In this document: piece by piece, positions 1-19,390 of the stretch
Numbering within the stretch: position 1 is the first letter of the stretch
How the letters are laid out: the number at the start of each line of letters is the position of its first letter
Assembly: GCA_022266195.1 (NCBI GenBank)
Contig: WHVY01000008.1
Coordinates: 2,789,501-2,853,500, forward strand
DNA: 64,000 bases
Source: Tetranychus cinnabarinus
Lineage: Eukaryota > Arthropoda > Arachnida > Trombidiformes > Tetranychidae
Direction: 5' to 3'
Translations under genes and position numbers: made by a program
Notes under the pieces: generated by a model
What the model was told of the DNA's origin: nothing
Seen by the model: the letters and a program-made list of their open reading frames with translations, nothing else
The model's database searches: none

Positions 1-1124
1 CAAATGTCTCTGTAAATATTATAACTATTTTGTGAAAAACAATTGAGGTTACAAACCTGATTAACAGGGATAAGGGTGAAGATAGGGTCACAGTTTAAGG
101 ATAAATTGGGTTGATGATGGTTGCACAAATTAGATTGATAATCGTTGTTAAGGGTAAAATTTGATTTGACATCATTAAATAAGAATTGCCTTTTCTTTCC
201 TTGTTTATATTGTAATATTACTGGTAATCAAATTATTATTGATACAAGTGAAGTTAAAGCTGTAAAGTTTTATTTGACATTCCAAAATGAATTGATTGTT
301 CAATAGACAAAGAAACAATCATGTAATGAATTATCTTCTCTCTGTTATTACCTTTTCTTTTCGTTTACCATCACAACAGTTTTCCTCTTTACCAACAACA
401 ATAACAAAATTTTCATGTAAATACATGGACTTGTAATACCGATACATTTCAAGATTAAATGTACTCTTGTCTGGTTCATTATAGAGTGACTTTGGGTAAA
501 TTTCAAATCAATTGGTACATCAACATTTACTTAATAAATAACTAATGATAGGTTGATTAAATTATTTCAATAAAAAAGGTAGATAGTGATTTATTCCCAT
601 AGAATCTTCTCTTTTTTAATAGAGAAAGACAATATAAAGAAAAGTAACTATCAATTTAACAATTAATGACGATGTTGATAGAGTTGTGAATAATGCTGAT
701 GTCACAAATGTACAATTAAAAGGGAGTCTGTTTACTTTTAACAGTACTTTCTTTTTCTTCTTTCTCCCTTTTTTTCATCATCATTAACATGACAATTCAG
801 CTGCCTGTAACCTCCATTGTGTTCATTACTTTGATCATTCCATAATCAAAACTTATTTTGTTTTAGCCATCAATAAGGGAAACCTTTGCTGTGCTTTCAG
901 AATCCCAATTGTTTTTTTCACAGATTTACTTTTCCCTCCTGCACTTGATAATCACCGCTCAATCACCTTCCATTGAAACATCGTTATTCTTGAACCATCA
1001 TCCACCAGAAAAACGGATTAAAGGCCAATATTTACATGATATGTTGAGTGATTTTTTGTTACCAGGTCCAACCTCTGAGACGTACAATTATGAATGAAAT
1101 GTTTAGCTTCTTTAACTCCAAAAG
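1..1124. other. Upstream non-coding stretch before the synaptotagmin-like gene
   Basis: AT-rich DNA with no convincing coding exon. A pyrimidine tract followed by ctttcag near 890-900 looks like a splice acceptor, so the last 200 bases may be 5' untranslated exon of the synaptotagmin-like gene, preceded by an intron. The short open frame at 891-1097 matches no family I know and is probably untranslated leader. Confidence 0.4.
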
Positions 1125-3549
1125 ATGAATCCAAGCAATCCAGTAGTAAATCAATCATCAGTGAACCCAATCAATACCGATTTTAATGGTAATAAAACTC
1201 CAATAGATTCAACTCCGACAGTCAATAAATTAAATGCATCAACTTCAAACCTTGCCTTCTCCGAAACTGTAACTTCAACAACATCAGAGGTAACAGTTTC
1301 CTCTTCCTCTTCCAGTTCTGATACTGTTTCCAAATTCACATCATCTCAAGGTTCTTCTCCTGCACTTTTATCTGAAATACCAGATGCAAATAGTGACAAC
1401 AACAATGGCAGCTTCTCGATGTTTGGCTATTCTTCATTTCCATCCAAGACTTATTTAGCCTCTTACCAATGGTTAACTTCACCTTTTACTGCTTGGCTTC
1501 TATCGGCAACCGGATTTGTGATACTTGCTCTTATTTTTACTTTAATCTATCAGCGGATTCGCAAACGCAACCGTAAATTACGTGAATTACGCCATTTAAC
1601 ACCTGAAACATCCTTATCATCATTCCCTGGTTCTCGGTCAAATTTCGCTCTGGGTATTAAACCTTCCCATTCAATTGAGTTTGTGGTTCCAACGATAACT
1701 GTCCCAGGAACTTTGTTATGCTCTTCCTTTGATGACTCCTTTACTGACTCAGATTGTATTCCTTTTACTTCTGGCTCAGATCGTGAATACCTGTCAACTC
1801 CGGCTCGAACCCGACAACGTCATCTAACTGGACAAAATTACAGTCTCTCTCCATTTGATATCAACCCTCCTCTGTACGGTTCAAGAGGAGGTCTAATGGG
1901 TTTAAGTGACGTACAGCTACCAACAAGCGAAAAATGGATTGGTCGAGTTATATTTGTATTGCATTATAATTTGAATCGACAGCGGTTATTGGTAACTCTA
2001 CTATCGGCAAGTGATTTGCCAAAAAGTGAAAAACGTTCATCTCTTAATCCATCAGCAAAATTAACATTGTTACCCTTCAATGATCCTAAATTTGTAACCA
2101 AGGTTCATAAAAACACTTGTAATCCAGTTTTTAATGAACTCTTTGTTTTCCCTGCAAGAAAAGATAATCTGGATGAAATACAATTGAAAATTGCTATAGT
2201 TGATAATGATCGTTTCTCAAGGAAATACTTTGTTGGTCAATGTGTCTACAGTATAACTCAATCAGGGATACAGAATGGAATTACGAGTGACGTTATTACC
2301 GATGAAATACTATGTACTTTGTCAACAGTAAGTATAAATTGCCTGCTTTTCAGTCGCAAGAAATATTCATGATCAATATTTACTCAGTTTTTTTTTCATT
2401 TCATTCATTATTTGCGATTAAAAACCTCTGGAATGGCAATCATAAATTGGTTATATTGTTTCATCTGTGATCAGCTTTCTCATAATTCATTTTAATTGCC
2501 ATAACAATCAATCAAGATCAGGTTCTAGAAATACTTAAAAGCTATTTATTTTTAATTTATCAACATTTTGATCTATTTTAACCGTCCAATCTAAACCCTG
2601 GCTTTTTTTAAGAATTAGCTTTAAAAGTGAATGTTTTCAGAGTTATATTGACAAATCTAGTTCATGGTTAAACCAACTATCAATTAACACATGATTAGCA
2701 TACCAATGGAAAGGGAAATTACAATGTTTTCATTGAGATTTTTCCACAAAATATTCCATTTGCGTCAATGCCAGTAAACATTTTGCTAAAGATGAGTTTT
2801 TCATTAAATTTGAAATTTCTATGGATTTTTGATGAGACTTTGAACAATTGACCAAATTGCATTTCTATATCTTGTGGATATATTTAATTACCTGACTAAT
2901 ATGATAATTTGATTGTCCTTTCAGGAAAAAACTGCAGCATCTCCTGGTGAATTACAAGTGTCTTTGTGTTACCGAGCATCTGAAGCAACCTTGACATTGA
3001 CTATAATGAAAGCTCGAGGTTTGGCTGTGAAAGATGTAACATCAGGTGAGCTAAATTATAAAATGGAATAGAAAGTTTGTTATTTGAATTCATCACTTAA
3101 TAATGATTAAAGCTGTAAATGTTCATGTCATGAACGTGTCGTGTTCAACTTAACATGTGTATTTACACACTGTATTTATCCTTACCTTTCACATCTTTAA
3201 ACAAGTCAATAATTGTCTCAATTGTCTCTTATTAGTTTACCCAAAGGTTTCGCTGTTTTTAGGCAAAAAAAGGATTGGAAGCAAGAAGAGTCCCGTCAGG
3301 AAAGCTTACTCTGCCATTGATTTCAATGACAGTTTCCATGTTCACATTAAAGACACAGCGATTGACAATGTTAACATCGTTATCAGTTTAATTGGTCGCA
3401 CTTCCATTGGATTAAACACTCGGCATAATTTTGGTAAAATATATCTAGGCGATTGTAATTCACCTAATGGAGCAGTTCATTGGGCTGAGATGATCAAATC
3501 AAGTCCTAATCCCATCATTAAATGGCATCCACTCAACAGGAATATCTAA
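1125..3549 (+). CDS. Synaptotagmin-like membrane protein with two C2 domains, probably Ca2+-independent
   Basis: Three coding exons: 1125-2327, 2925-3045 and 3236-3549, with GT-AG introns of phases 0 and 1. They give 1638 nt, or 545 residues. The N-terminus is a Ser/Thr/Asn-rich segment (1-115), then one membrane segment (about 122-144) and a basic stop-transfer cluster (RIRKRNRK), then a linker. C2A covers about 268-400 and C2B about 410-540, the latter ending in the usual W-H-P-L synaptotagmin tail. This is the synaptotagmin layout: a vesicle or plasma membrane anchor with cytoplasmic lipid- and SNARE-binding C2 domains. The first Ca2+-binding loop of C2A reads SLNPSAKL where Ca2+ binders have an Asp-Pro-Tyr-type loop, and C2B loop 1 reads DVTSVYPKV. 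Calcium binding is therefore probably lost, as in the Syt12/13/14-type members. Which subtype it is I cannot tell. Start: first ATG of the long frame. Confidence 0.85.
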
Positions 3550-5123
3550 AGTCCATTGTAAAACAATCAAAACTCAATTTTCAAATGAAAATCAATTGAA
3601 GTCTTAAAATTTGCTGGAATAGTGTTGAAAATCAACACAACTCTAAAAAAATCAAGAGTAAATTTAATAATGAAATGATGTAAAATTAAAATAAACATCA
3701 ATTGATATCTGATTAGCAAATACAACTTTTTACTCTTTTGAAATAAAAAATACAGCTACACAATTAAAACACAATCCATAAAGACTTTAAGATTTATCCA
3801 GGATTTATCTTATAAACTTGTTAACTGATTTTAGAATTGAAATTTTCTAACATGAAGTTTATGATTAAATTAACTAATGATTTGTAAAAGCGCCATCAAT
3901 AATTTACATAATGATCCTAATTTTGTGTATCCATGGAAATAAATGCGAAAGCGGGTAAAAGCTTCAAATTTAAATTTACGGGTAAACAGTTGCTGGTCCA
4001 AAACATAGATGGCTCTGTGTAAGGTCATGACGTAATGTATCGATGTATCAACAAATTGTATCAATTGCAAAGGCACTTCAAATTCAAAAACTATTATTTT
4101 GATTAAAACCTAATTAGTTATTCTTTAATTTTTTCAAGTTGGACATTTCTTCGTTAATAATTAAATCAGCAAGACAATTAAGCTCTACTATTTACGGTGA
4201 TTATCCTTCAAGCAACGCTTTGTTTCTCTTTCTCTTTCTTTTTCTTTCTCTCTTCTTTTCTTTATCTTCTGCTCTCTCTTTCTGTCTTTCTTTCTCTCTC
4301 TGGTTTCATTTTTATTTTACATTTTATTATAAATTTTTTATATTTAAGTCTATATATATAAGTTGACTGGTTTTAATCTGTTGTCAAAATCATTGCCTAA
4401 TTTTTTTTGTAATACTTCATCTGGCTTTTGGGGTATTGTTCGTCTTCGCCATCCCCTTTCTTCATCTACATCAACACTTTATATTTTGTCACTATCATCA
4501 TCGTTAACAACACCATCGTCATCAAAAAAATCTGTGTGGCTTCATTCAAACCATTGTTGCTGTTAAATCGTTGTTATTGTGTGTTTACAATATACTAACC
4601 GTTATTTATTTACTCTTATTTATGGTAGTGTTTTTTAATCATTACTGAACCTTGCTCAAAGTATTTGTCCAAATATTTTGCTCACCTATTTTTCTATCTT
4701 CTTTGTATGTTTTATTTGATCTTAAAATCTCTTAGTTTTGAATATTTCTTTCTTTCCCATTTTTTGGCTCCACTAGCTTCTTTTTTTTGTTGTCTTTGTT
4801 TGGGTATGTTCTCCTTCTAACTGTGCACTTGAAACTTCAAGATTAACTCGTTTAAATGTAGTTGTCTTTACAGTAATCACAGGCTCTAAGACTTTAGATA
4901 AAGATTTTTGAGCTCATTATCTACTGTAGCACTTTTCTTGTATCATTTAGCCTAATTTACTCGCGTATTCTGTAAGAGATGAAAGAAATTGTTACTGGAG
5001 ACATCGTTGTGAGCTAGTATGAAAGTTTCACTCAAATGCTTTGATATTCATAATAACCCATTTTTCATTCTTGAATATTTGAATATTAATTGATGTTTTT
5101 CTTTTTCTTTTTTTATTTTTTAG
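3550..5123. other. 3' UTR of the synaptotagmin-like gene, then ILRUN upstream region
   Basis: No coding exon seen. AATAAA-like sequence occurs near 3740. A nearly pure pyrimidine tract (about 4205-4310, mixed CTTT/TCTC) lies in the middle. The interval ends in a strong polypyrimidine tract and TAG at 5121-5123, a splice acceptor, so about 4560-5123 is probably an intron in the 5' UTR of ILRUN. Short open frames at 4139-4366 and 4363-4566 are low-complexity translations of this DNA. Confidence 0.5.
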
Positions 5124-5240
5124 ACTCGCTTTGCGCTTGGAGCATAAGGAACCAGCTGTCAAATTTAATTTTTGTTATTCAAAAGGCGCCATTTCTGGTT
5201 ATAAAGATAATTTCCTAATACTATTTCTGATTATTCTAAA

Positions 5241-6601
5241 ATGGCTGTTCAAGGTGCCAATGGTGATATGGTTGATTTGGAGTCTTCTCTTCTCCAACAG
5301 TTTTCTTGTCTGGCTACTCAAGACAAAGATGTTCTTATCAATCAATTCCAAAAATTACTTTCACCTAACCAATTGTCACCAGAAGGATGTGCTTTCTTCT
5401 TAGACATGAACAATTGGTAAATATTTCTCACAATCGCATTTAAAAAACAGTAAAAAAGTCAATGACTTTTTTGTTAGACATAAGAGATTTTGGCAACAAA
5501 AAATTCTACTATCAGCTTATCTTGGCATAATAATTTCCTCAAGCTTTAGTTTCTTCAATAACCTGAGCCTCGTTTAAATATCTGACACTTATATTCATTT
5601 TATTCTCTCTTTTAGGAATCTTCAACAAGCTATCTGTTCTTATTTCGATCTAGATGCACCTAGAGAGCTTGGAATGGAAGCATTACCCAACATGAGTTTC
5701 ATTAAAGACGTAACAATTGGTGAAGGCGAAGAAGTACCTCCAAATACTCGATTCGTTAAAACCTGGAGAATTCAAAATTCAGGTTTGTCAAAACACTCCA
5801 AAGTCTTATTTTGTTTAGTCTATCATCTATATTATTTTTGTTTTCAGGCACGGAAAAATGGCCACCAGGCTGTTCTTTACGGTTTATAAATGGTCATTTA
5901 ATGGGTAATTGTGAAAGAGTGGTGGTAGATCCTTTGGAGCCTGGACAGATGGCTGATGTATCTTTAGAAATGGTCAGTCCTGCTCAATCTGGTATTTACC
6001 AAGGACAATGGAGAATGAGTACGGCTATTGGTCAATTTTTTGGAGGTTAGTAATTTTACTGACGCTAGTTCGTCTTGTCAACCCAGTTATTGTAACGGCT
6101 AAGTTTGCCGTGTAATCATTTTATCAACTAATTTGTTTTTCCTTTTTTTCATTCATCAAATCTAAAGAGATAATTTGGGTGATAATCACAGTTGCTGAAG
6201 GGGGACTTTTAAGTTTAACTCAACAAATGGATTCATTCCATCAGTTAGGATCTCCCGTTGAAAGCCATCCTAGCAAAATGGATACCAGTGTTAACCCCTT
6301 TGCCTCTCGAACTAATCGTTTGAAAACAGAAGACACTTCTGACCAAAGTCGCTACTTTTCATGGCCTTCTAATCCATCTAATAACTGGTCTTCTAGTGAT
6401 TGTCCGCAAGAAGGAAACAGTAGTAGTGGTAATAATATAGTAGCAACGATGAAAGATACTGAAAGTGACCAAATTAATGATGCAAGTGTTAGCGAAAAAA
6501 ATCAAATCCCAATAGGACAAATTGAAAACAAGAATTTATCTATATCAGAATCTAATCATTTGCCACCAACTCCACCGCCATCGGAAGATATGATGTTATA
6601 A
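5241..6601 (+). CDS. ILRUN: ILRUN (C6orf106) homologue: UBA-like plus NBR1-type FW domain protein
   Basis: Four exons: 5241-5416, 5616-5782, 5848-6045 and 6168-6601. They join in frame to 975 nt, or 324 residues. Residues about 12-70 form a UBA-like helical domain (SPEGCAFFLDMNNWNLQQAI). Residues about 85-190 form the FW (four-tryptophan) domain shared with NBR1: FVKTWRIQNSG, EKWPPG, YQGQWRM and IIWVIITV, with the conserved Trp residues in place. The C-terminal 130 residues are Ser/Asn/Pro-rich and look disordered, ending in a PPTPPPSED stretch. In vertebrates ILRUN dampens innate transcription by acting on IRF3 and p300/CBP. Family membership is clear from the domain order; the role in this animal is inference. 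A 5' UTR exon seems to begin at 5124, after a good acceptor. Start: first ATG of the frame, in context aaaATGG. Confidence 0.93.
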
Positions 6602-7639
6602 GATATTAACTTGATATAACAAGACAAGGATTAAAAAAGAGCCTGAGGACGAAAGTAACCATCAAATCAATCGACTGACGCAAATCTATTGGTAATGATC
6701 TATTAAAGCAAACGTCTGCTCAGTCAAGATAGTTAGCCACTATCAACGGAACATTGTGATCCTAATGTGCTCAAAAGAAAGAAAGCCATTTCTGATTTAA
6801 GGTTAATTAACCTCTTCATCTCTCTTTATGCCGAAGAAACAATTAACCTGCTTATAAATATATATATTTGCTCTCCTTTTTTCTAGGAGAAAACTTATCA
6901 TCTGAGTAAAGATAACAAAAAAAAACAAATTTTGAAATTAGATATTTAACTTGAATCATGAATCACTCAAAATTTTCATATGCCAAAACCAAACAAGATG
7001 CCCAATCAATTGTCGGCACCTATAATCACCATACTTCCATATGTCAATCAAAAAAAAGAAATCTTAAATTCTATGGGAGAGAAACTTGACCGATTGTGAT
7101 AAACTTTTTTCGTGGTGTCAAATTAACCGATAAACTATAGTATGTGATCTTTAATATAAAACAATCCCAGTACCAGGCAAACAATTTAAACCTAATTAGG
7201 CATCAAGCGAATAATTTTTATCAAATTGGAGGTGTTGTTTTGCTATCATATTAAAAATAATTTCAAGATAACAGAAAAGACTAAAAAATGGAGTTATAAA
7301 ACTACAAAAATAACGAAATTGAATTTAAAAGAAATATGTAATTTTAATCGATATTTTTTCGGAAACTCTTCTTATTTTGTTTATTAATTGTTTGTTTAAA
7401 TACTTAATTGACACACAGTTGTTTTTATTGAAAGAAATAGGTATGCGGAAAGCTTTTGAGCTCGATGATATTTAAAAATCTGATGCAATGGCGATAATAA
7501 CCGATGCCGGTGAATATGCAAACGAACAGCCGTATGGATTTTTGTTTTTTGATAGGTAAGCCGTCAATAGATAAAGATAGTGGGAGAGAGAAAAAGAGAG
7601 AGAGAAGGAAACAAAAAGACAAAGAAGGTTCTCAAATAG
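6602..7639. other. Convergent 3' UTRs of ILRUN (+) and Ras (-)
   Basis: About 1 kb between two convergent stop codons. A minus-strand AATAAA lies at 7424-7429, about 210 bases past the Ras stop, and could be its polyadenylation signal. A GA-rich tract at 7575-7625 lies just downstream of the Ras stop. No further gene seen. Confidence 0.45.
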
Positions 7640-13540
<5,901 letters not shown>

Positions 13541-13627
13541 ATTTCCAAAAGTGTTAAATGTTTGGTTGGATTGTCAAGTGACTGTTAAGTTTTTGTGTTA
13601 ACTATTTTTCAACACAATTTTTCAACC

Positions 13628-16600
13628 ATGAAGACTGCTATTTTAAGCAGTTATCACAATGCAACTTCAAGTAACAGTGGAAACAGTTTATTGATGAAAT
13701 TAATGTTTCGACCATCATCATCATCTTCATCATCACTATCAGTGTCCGAATCTCCTTCCTCCTCTTCACCATCATCTTCCTCTTCACCTTCTCCTTCACC
13801 ATCACACCATCGTCAACCAAGTACTTGTGAAATATTGGATGATAATACCAGTCTAGAAGATCAATGGGTAATTCAAATCAATGATCGTCTACCCAAACAC
13901 GTTCGAGTTCATCTTAATGAAGATGGTCGAGCTTTTTATCTCAACAGTCGAACCAAACGAACCTCTTGGTTACCTCCAAAAGCTTTATGGGAGGAATGCT
14001 GTAGTTATGGTAATAGTGATCTTTGTCTTCCTTATGGATGGGAAGTTGCTTTCGATTCGGAAAATAAGCCTTATTTTATCAATCACCTCAACTCAACAAC
14101 AACATATGAAGATCCGAGAAAGGTTATCAATACAAATACAGCAATTCCAGTGCCTCGAGAAGTTACTTTGACTCGTGATCCTGAGCTTGGGTTTGGGTTT
14201 GTTGCTGGGTCAGAAAAGCCCGTAATTGTTCGCTTCGTTAAAGAAGATGGACCTTCTGAGGGTAAGCTTCTGGCAGGCGACCAAATACTCAAGGTGAATG
14301 GTGTAGACATGGCTGATGCACCAAGAGAAGAGATTATCCGTCGAGTGAAGTGTTGTGAATCAACAGTTACATTAACCGTTTGTCAGCCATCAACTATCAA
14401 TTGTGGAAATCATCATAGATCAGCTTTGTTGACCGAAACAGCTAAAAAGGCTCGTCTTGCTCTGGGTTACACTCTTAGAGTCCGATTTTCTGAGAGACTA
14501 GCTCTAGACGGGAATCCATTCTTTTCCTCATCTTCGTGTGACTCGCCAACGTCTATAATTCACAACGTCCTTAAAGTTTATCTGGAAAACAATCAAACCA
14601 AAACATTCAAGTATAACACAACAACCACAGTTGCTCAGGTTTTAGACTCTTTGATTACTAAATTGGCTATCCGTCGACCTGAACATTATACTTTGTGCAC
14701 AGAACATATTCGTTCCCATGGAATATCAAAATTAACTATTCTCAGTCCAGAAGATACATTGTACAAAATTGCTTCTCGACCAGGCATCCATAATTTACGT
14801 TGTATCTTACGAATGTCTTTTGTAACTCAAGATTTGAATAGCATTTTGAGCTCTGATCCTGTAAGCTTTGATTACCTTTATGCCCAAAGTTGTAATGACT
14901 TTGTTCAAGAAAGATATTCAACTCAGCTTAATTATGACACTACCCTGACTCTTGCTGCGTTAACATTGCTTCAACATGCCTTGTCCACAGGATCTATTGG
15001 TCGTCAGGGTAAAATTGATTTGAAAAAGATAGACAAATCTTATGGACTTAGTACATTTGTTCCACTTTCCACTCTCGAAGCAATGAAACGTAAAGAGATG
15101 TACAAATTGTTATCTCATTTTATCAAGCAAACACAAAACGATTTAGGTAAAGGTTATACGCCACTTCAGTGTAAAATGTCCTTTTTGGAAATAATAAGTG
15201 GTCTTCCAGGTTTTGGAGCCAAAAACTTTCCTTTAAATTCAAAAGATTCATCATGTGGAGCAGTAATCTTGATTAGTCCTAAATTTGGAATAGCACAGTT
15301 GAACAGAGGAGTCCTTCGCCAATCTGCACCTATAACACTGGCTTCATTTGATGAAGTTAATCGAGTTCGAGTTACACGAGATGAAGAATTAGGATTTAGG
15401 GTTGATGTTTTTCTAAGAGAACCAGAGGAAGGAATAAACGAAAATTCTGGTAACAATGGACAGCAGTTATCCTTTATCTTTGATGAAATGGATGTTGAAG
15501 AGTTTGTCATGTGTTTAAGAGGTTACCACAAATTATCACAGCTCAATAATCCGAATTATAAAGAGATCAAAGTAATCTGGGAAGTGGGTAGTTCATGGTG
15601 GAGTGATTCAGGTAAATTACAATTACAAATAAACTATACAAGAAAAAATCTATTGCTGTGTCACTTAAACAGCAGCAGTTACAGCAAAAGTTTAAACTTT
15701 TTACTCACCGGTAACCATTCGAGTTGCTCTCTAAATCAGTTACTTACAGGGTTTACTCTTCAACCTTTTCTCTGTTTCTTTTTTCTTTTTAGCTCCTTAT
15801 TATCATGAAGATCATATTGTTGAAATATCATTTTGGAATTATCCACCCGATCCAGATAATGGTGAAACAAGGTGGGTCAACTTTTCAAATGGACCACCGC
15901 TCTATGATCCTGATTTGTTCAACAATAAAATAAAAAGACCAAGGATATCATCTAAAGAGATGTCCCGAGATGAATTAACGGTTAATCGACGCGGTTCTGC
16001 GGGATCATCTACAGACAAACGAGGTTCATTGTCTGGTATTTCAACGACCAGTAGTGATGATGCTTCATCTGGTTACAGATCGAGAAATGGAAGTATATCA
16101 ACGAAAAAAGATTTTGACGATGATGATCCAGAGGAATTATTGGAAGCTCATGCTACATTGAAAGCAGCTGATTCACTAGAGTTGCTTCATCAAATTGGTG
16201 AAAATGCTACTAAAGGTAAATAAGAATTTCATTATTTTTACTCTTTAGCTATCGTTAGATTAAATATTAGCTTACATGTGTATTGGTTATTTGATAATCA
16301 TGTCCTCTTTTTTCTTCTGGTCGTTTTACTTTCTAAGTCAGCTGATCTTTTACATTTTAAGGGAATTTTTTACGATATTTTGGTTTGATTAGTTGTACAA
16401 TCAGTAAGTTATTTTGTGTATTTAAGCGTTTAAATTAGCGTGCAAGCATCAAATTACAGTTTCATTTCATTCAGTAATTGATTTTTAGATAAATCTGAAT
16501 TTTCAAGGTGGTAATATGACTGATCAACATCTGCAAGTTGAAAACTCTTTCACCAACTTATTTGATTGGTTCAATCTTAATGTTTGCTTTCATTAAATGA

Positions 16601-17673
16601 ATCACAATTTGAGTTAAGGTGTTCGCTATAATCATTTTATATCATGATTACTTTAGTTCATGAATGTCTTTCACATTATATTAGCTTGCAGCTAAACATT
16701 TATTAATGTATAATCGTATTCAACTTTCTAAGCTAAATTATCGTTTAATTTTATGCGAACAATCTGTTATGATTTAACGATGATTAATGTTAATTGATTT
16801 GTTTCATTTTACTAATCTTATCATTATTTTAACATTCTTTTATTTTCAGTAGATGATGGTCTGATTGATTCAATTACCGAAACAAACTCAGTATTACCTT
16901 CACCTATTAACAGTGAAAACGCTGCATCAAAATTTAAAGCCAAAGCCAACCTTAAAGTGTCGATTCCAACACCAGGAATGCGAAGTCGGTCAGGGTCAAG
17001 TTTCGGTCTAAGTACACCTGATGTTATTCCTAACCTAATGGAGCCAAATAATGGACTTATGGTGACTCTACGTAAATTAAGATCTCATGAGAGTCGAGAT
17101 GAGTTTGAGCTTCCATCAGCAGATACTACAATTTATTTGGGTTCAGACATGATTGATTTAACAGCTTTCCCACCACCTCCAGCCACTCCAGATACAGCAA
17201 TAATTTTGGAGCGAACTAAACACCCATTAATGATTCAAGAGCCTCCAACACCGTTCCGCGAGCCAATACCATACAGTAACAAGATCAATCCTTTCTTCAG
17301 TTCTCTTGGACAATTGATAAATAGTCCAATAGCTGAAAACTCTGACACATCACCAGTTGTTAATGAAGAAGACGATAAAGTCAATGATGAGGCTGCTCTT
17401 GCAAATACATCGGACAATGAAAGTACATCTTCAGGATCTCCACCCATTTGTCGAGATAGTGGCTGTCAGACAGATAATGGTTACATTTCAAGAGATGAAT
17501 TAAACTCTGATGATGAATCAGACTCAGAATTTCCATTCCATAGTAAACCAAGGTTATCGATGGAGGAATATGAGAAAGAAACTTTGGAAAAAATTGAACA
17601 GGTTTCCAAAACCGTAAAGAAAATGTATCTCCTTGAAATGGACGAAGCCTCTGAATGTTACTGGCAAAGTTAA
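13628..17673 (+). CDS. FRMPD4: FRMPD4/Preso-like scaffold: WW, WW, PDZ and FERM domains
   Basis: Three exons: 13628-15611, 15793-16215 and 16850-17673 (3231 nt, 1076 residues). The order is a Ser/Pro-rich N-terminus (30-65) and a degenerate WW repeat (about 85-118, LPKHVRVHLNEDGRAFYLNS). A second, clear WW follows (about 135-165, LPYGWEV...PYFINH...EDPR), then a PDZ domain (about 178-255) with carboxylate-binding loop LGFGF. A FERM domain runs from about 285 to 640, and the tail is disordered, Ser/acidic-rich. This order is that of FRMPD4 (Preso), a postsynaptic adaptor that in vertebrates binds PSD-95, mGluR and Homer and shapes dendritic spines. Start: 13,628 is the first ATG of the frame (context aaccATGA); the 33 nt upstream are open but lack ATG. 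A leader exon probably begins at 13,541 after an acceptor. The C-terminus does not look like a class I PDZ ligand. Confidence 0.9.
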
Positions 17674-19390
17674 CCATTATAGCTGTTCCCAAATTCAAAT
17701 TATTTGCTCCACTCAATGCACTGTTTCACATCTTATCGACCAATTTCATTCAACTGTTTAATATCTAAATTTGTTGTTTAAAACAAAATGTATCATTAAT
17801 TTATTTTCTTACTCTGGTTTCACGATTTGATCAGGTTTGCATTGTTATTACGCAAACAAATTTTTTTCACTTATGCTGTGCAAACCCTTTTATTATGACA
17901 ACCATCAGAATGTTTACTCTGTGACTCTTTTTCATGATGAAAAAATTGATTACAATTATTGTTGAAATATATAATTCCTTTTATACATTCGATAATAACC
18001 AAATAACCATTAAAATCATTTCAATTGTATTCAATTTTTCCTTTAGGGATTCCAAACAAAAGCTAATCAATACTAGACTTCATTGTTTATTTTGGTATGA
18101 ATTCATTCAATCTTTGATTATCAAATTCAAAATCAAATCTTACAATTTACAACGTGCTTACTTAAGTGTACATTTTACTGCAATCCTATCAAGTTATCAC
18201 CTGAATAACTGGATATTAAAATGATAATTATTATAATTTTAAGATTATAAATTATTCTTAAGAACAAGAATGATTGAAAAAATATCAAAAGATTAGCAAT
18301 TCAATCTGCGATTGATGTCATGCAGGGTTGATTTAGTTGATTAACCGTCATAAAAGCATAATGTTGACCAGTCACATGCTGAAAATCTTGATAATCAATT
18401 TGTTTACTACTTCAATCAAATAAGTAACCAAGTTATCAAGTTACCTTGAAAATTGACTGATTGCATGAGTTAGTCATTTGCCTTTTAAAGTGTTATTTCA
18501 ACTCAATAATTTTCAATATCTTACAATAACGATTACCGTCAGATATTGTAAGAAAGTGTTGATGAGTGAATCCACTGAAAATATAAATTTATGATAAAAT
18601 AATTCCCTTAGAACCAAATTGTGAGGTGATGAGCTTCATAGCTCAAGATGCTTTCAAAGCAGTAAACAAGGTTGATGGTGATATTTGATTAATCGTATCA
18701 CTAAATTTTTGCTTATTAACCGCAATTTATTTTTCTATTTCAGTATCTGCAATACAATAATTATGTATTGTACTGTAATTTAACATCATCACAACTGACG
18801 CTCGTCGAAACAACCGATTGATTATTTAGAAACCTTAATTGTTTCTAAGAACAATTTTTATTATTTATGGAGATTCAACATTGATTTTTGAATTGTCGTC
18901 ACTGAGATAATTTGAACAGTTCAATATCGAGCACAAACAAAGTTAAAGGGTGAAAATGATGATACAAATAAGCAAGTCTCTCTTTTAAATATTTGCATGA
19001 TAAAAGCTGCTTGAAATCAATCATTCGGAAGCTGGTGAGAAAAGAACCAAAAATAAAGAACATCTTAAAATGTAATAAATATTAATAATCACGAAACATT
19101 GAAATAAAAAAATTGATTAAAGCTTAACACTTCAGTCTTCACTGGATGAACATCATTAAAGCTATGAAAGAAGTGCAATGAAACCACTTTCAATAGACTT
19201 ATAAATAAATGCATCAATAGATCAATAAAATGGTGCATTCATTTGAATGGATGATCTTTTTATTTTTGTATCTTTGTATCAACTAAAATAGTCTAGTTAA
19301 ACAATAATTTCATCTGTTATCAAGTACAATAATTGAATCAATTGTGGCGTCTGTCGTTGCATATTTTTAGAGCTTAACATTCCTGGATCC
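17674..19390. other. Intergenic, FRMPD4 3' UTR to chemoreceptor gene
   Basis: About 1.7 kb of AT-rich DNA. The open frame at 17,934-18,224 has no recognisable domain and is rich in Asn/Ile/Lys, as random AT-rich translation would be. No RNA gene or element recognised. Confidence 0.4.

Noticed and set aside
1151..1339. Minus-strand frame opposite the synaptotagmin-like N-terminus
   Set aside because: Antisense translation of the Ser/Thr-rich coding segment; no independent support.
4139..4566. Two frames rich in Phe/Leu/Ser near the CT tract
   Set aside because: Direct translations of a pyrimidine-rich, probably intronic or leader sequence.
15166..15510. 114-codon minus-strand frame inside FRMPD4
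   Set aside because: Antisense to the FERM-coding region, which is clearly the real frame.
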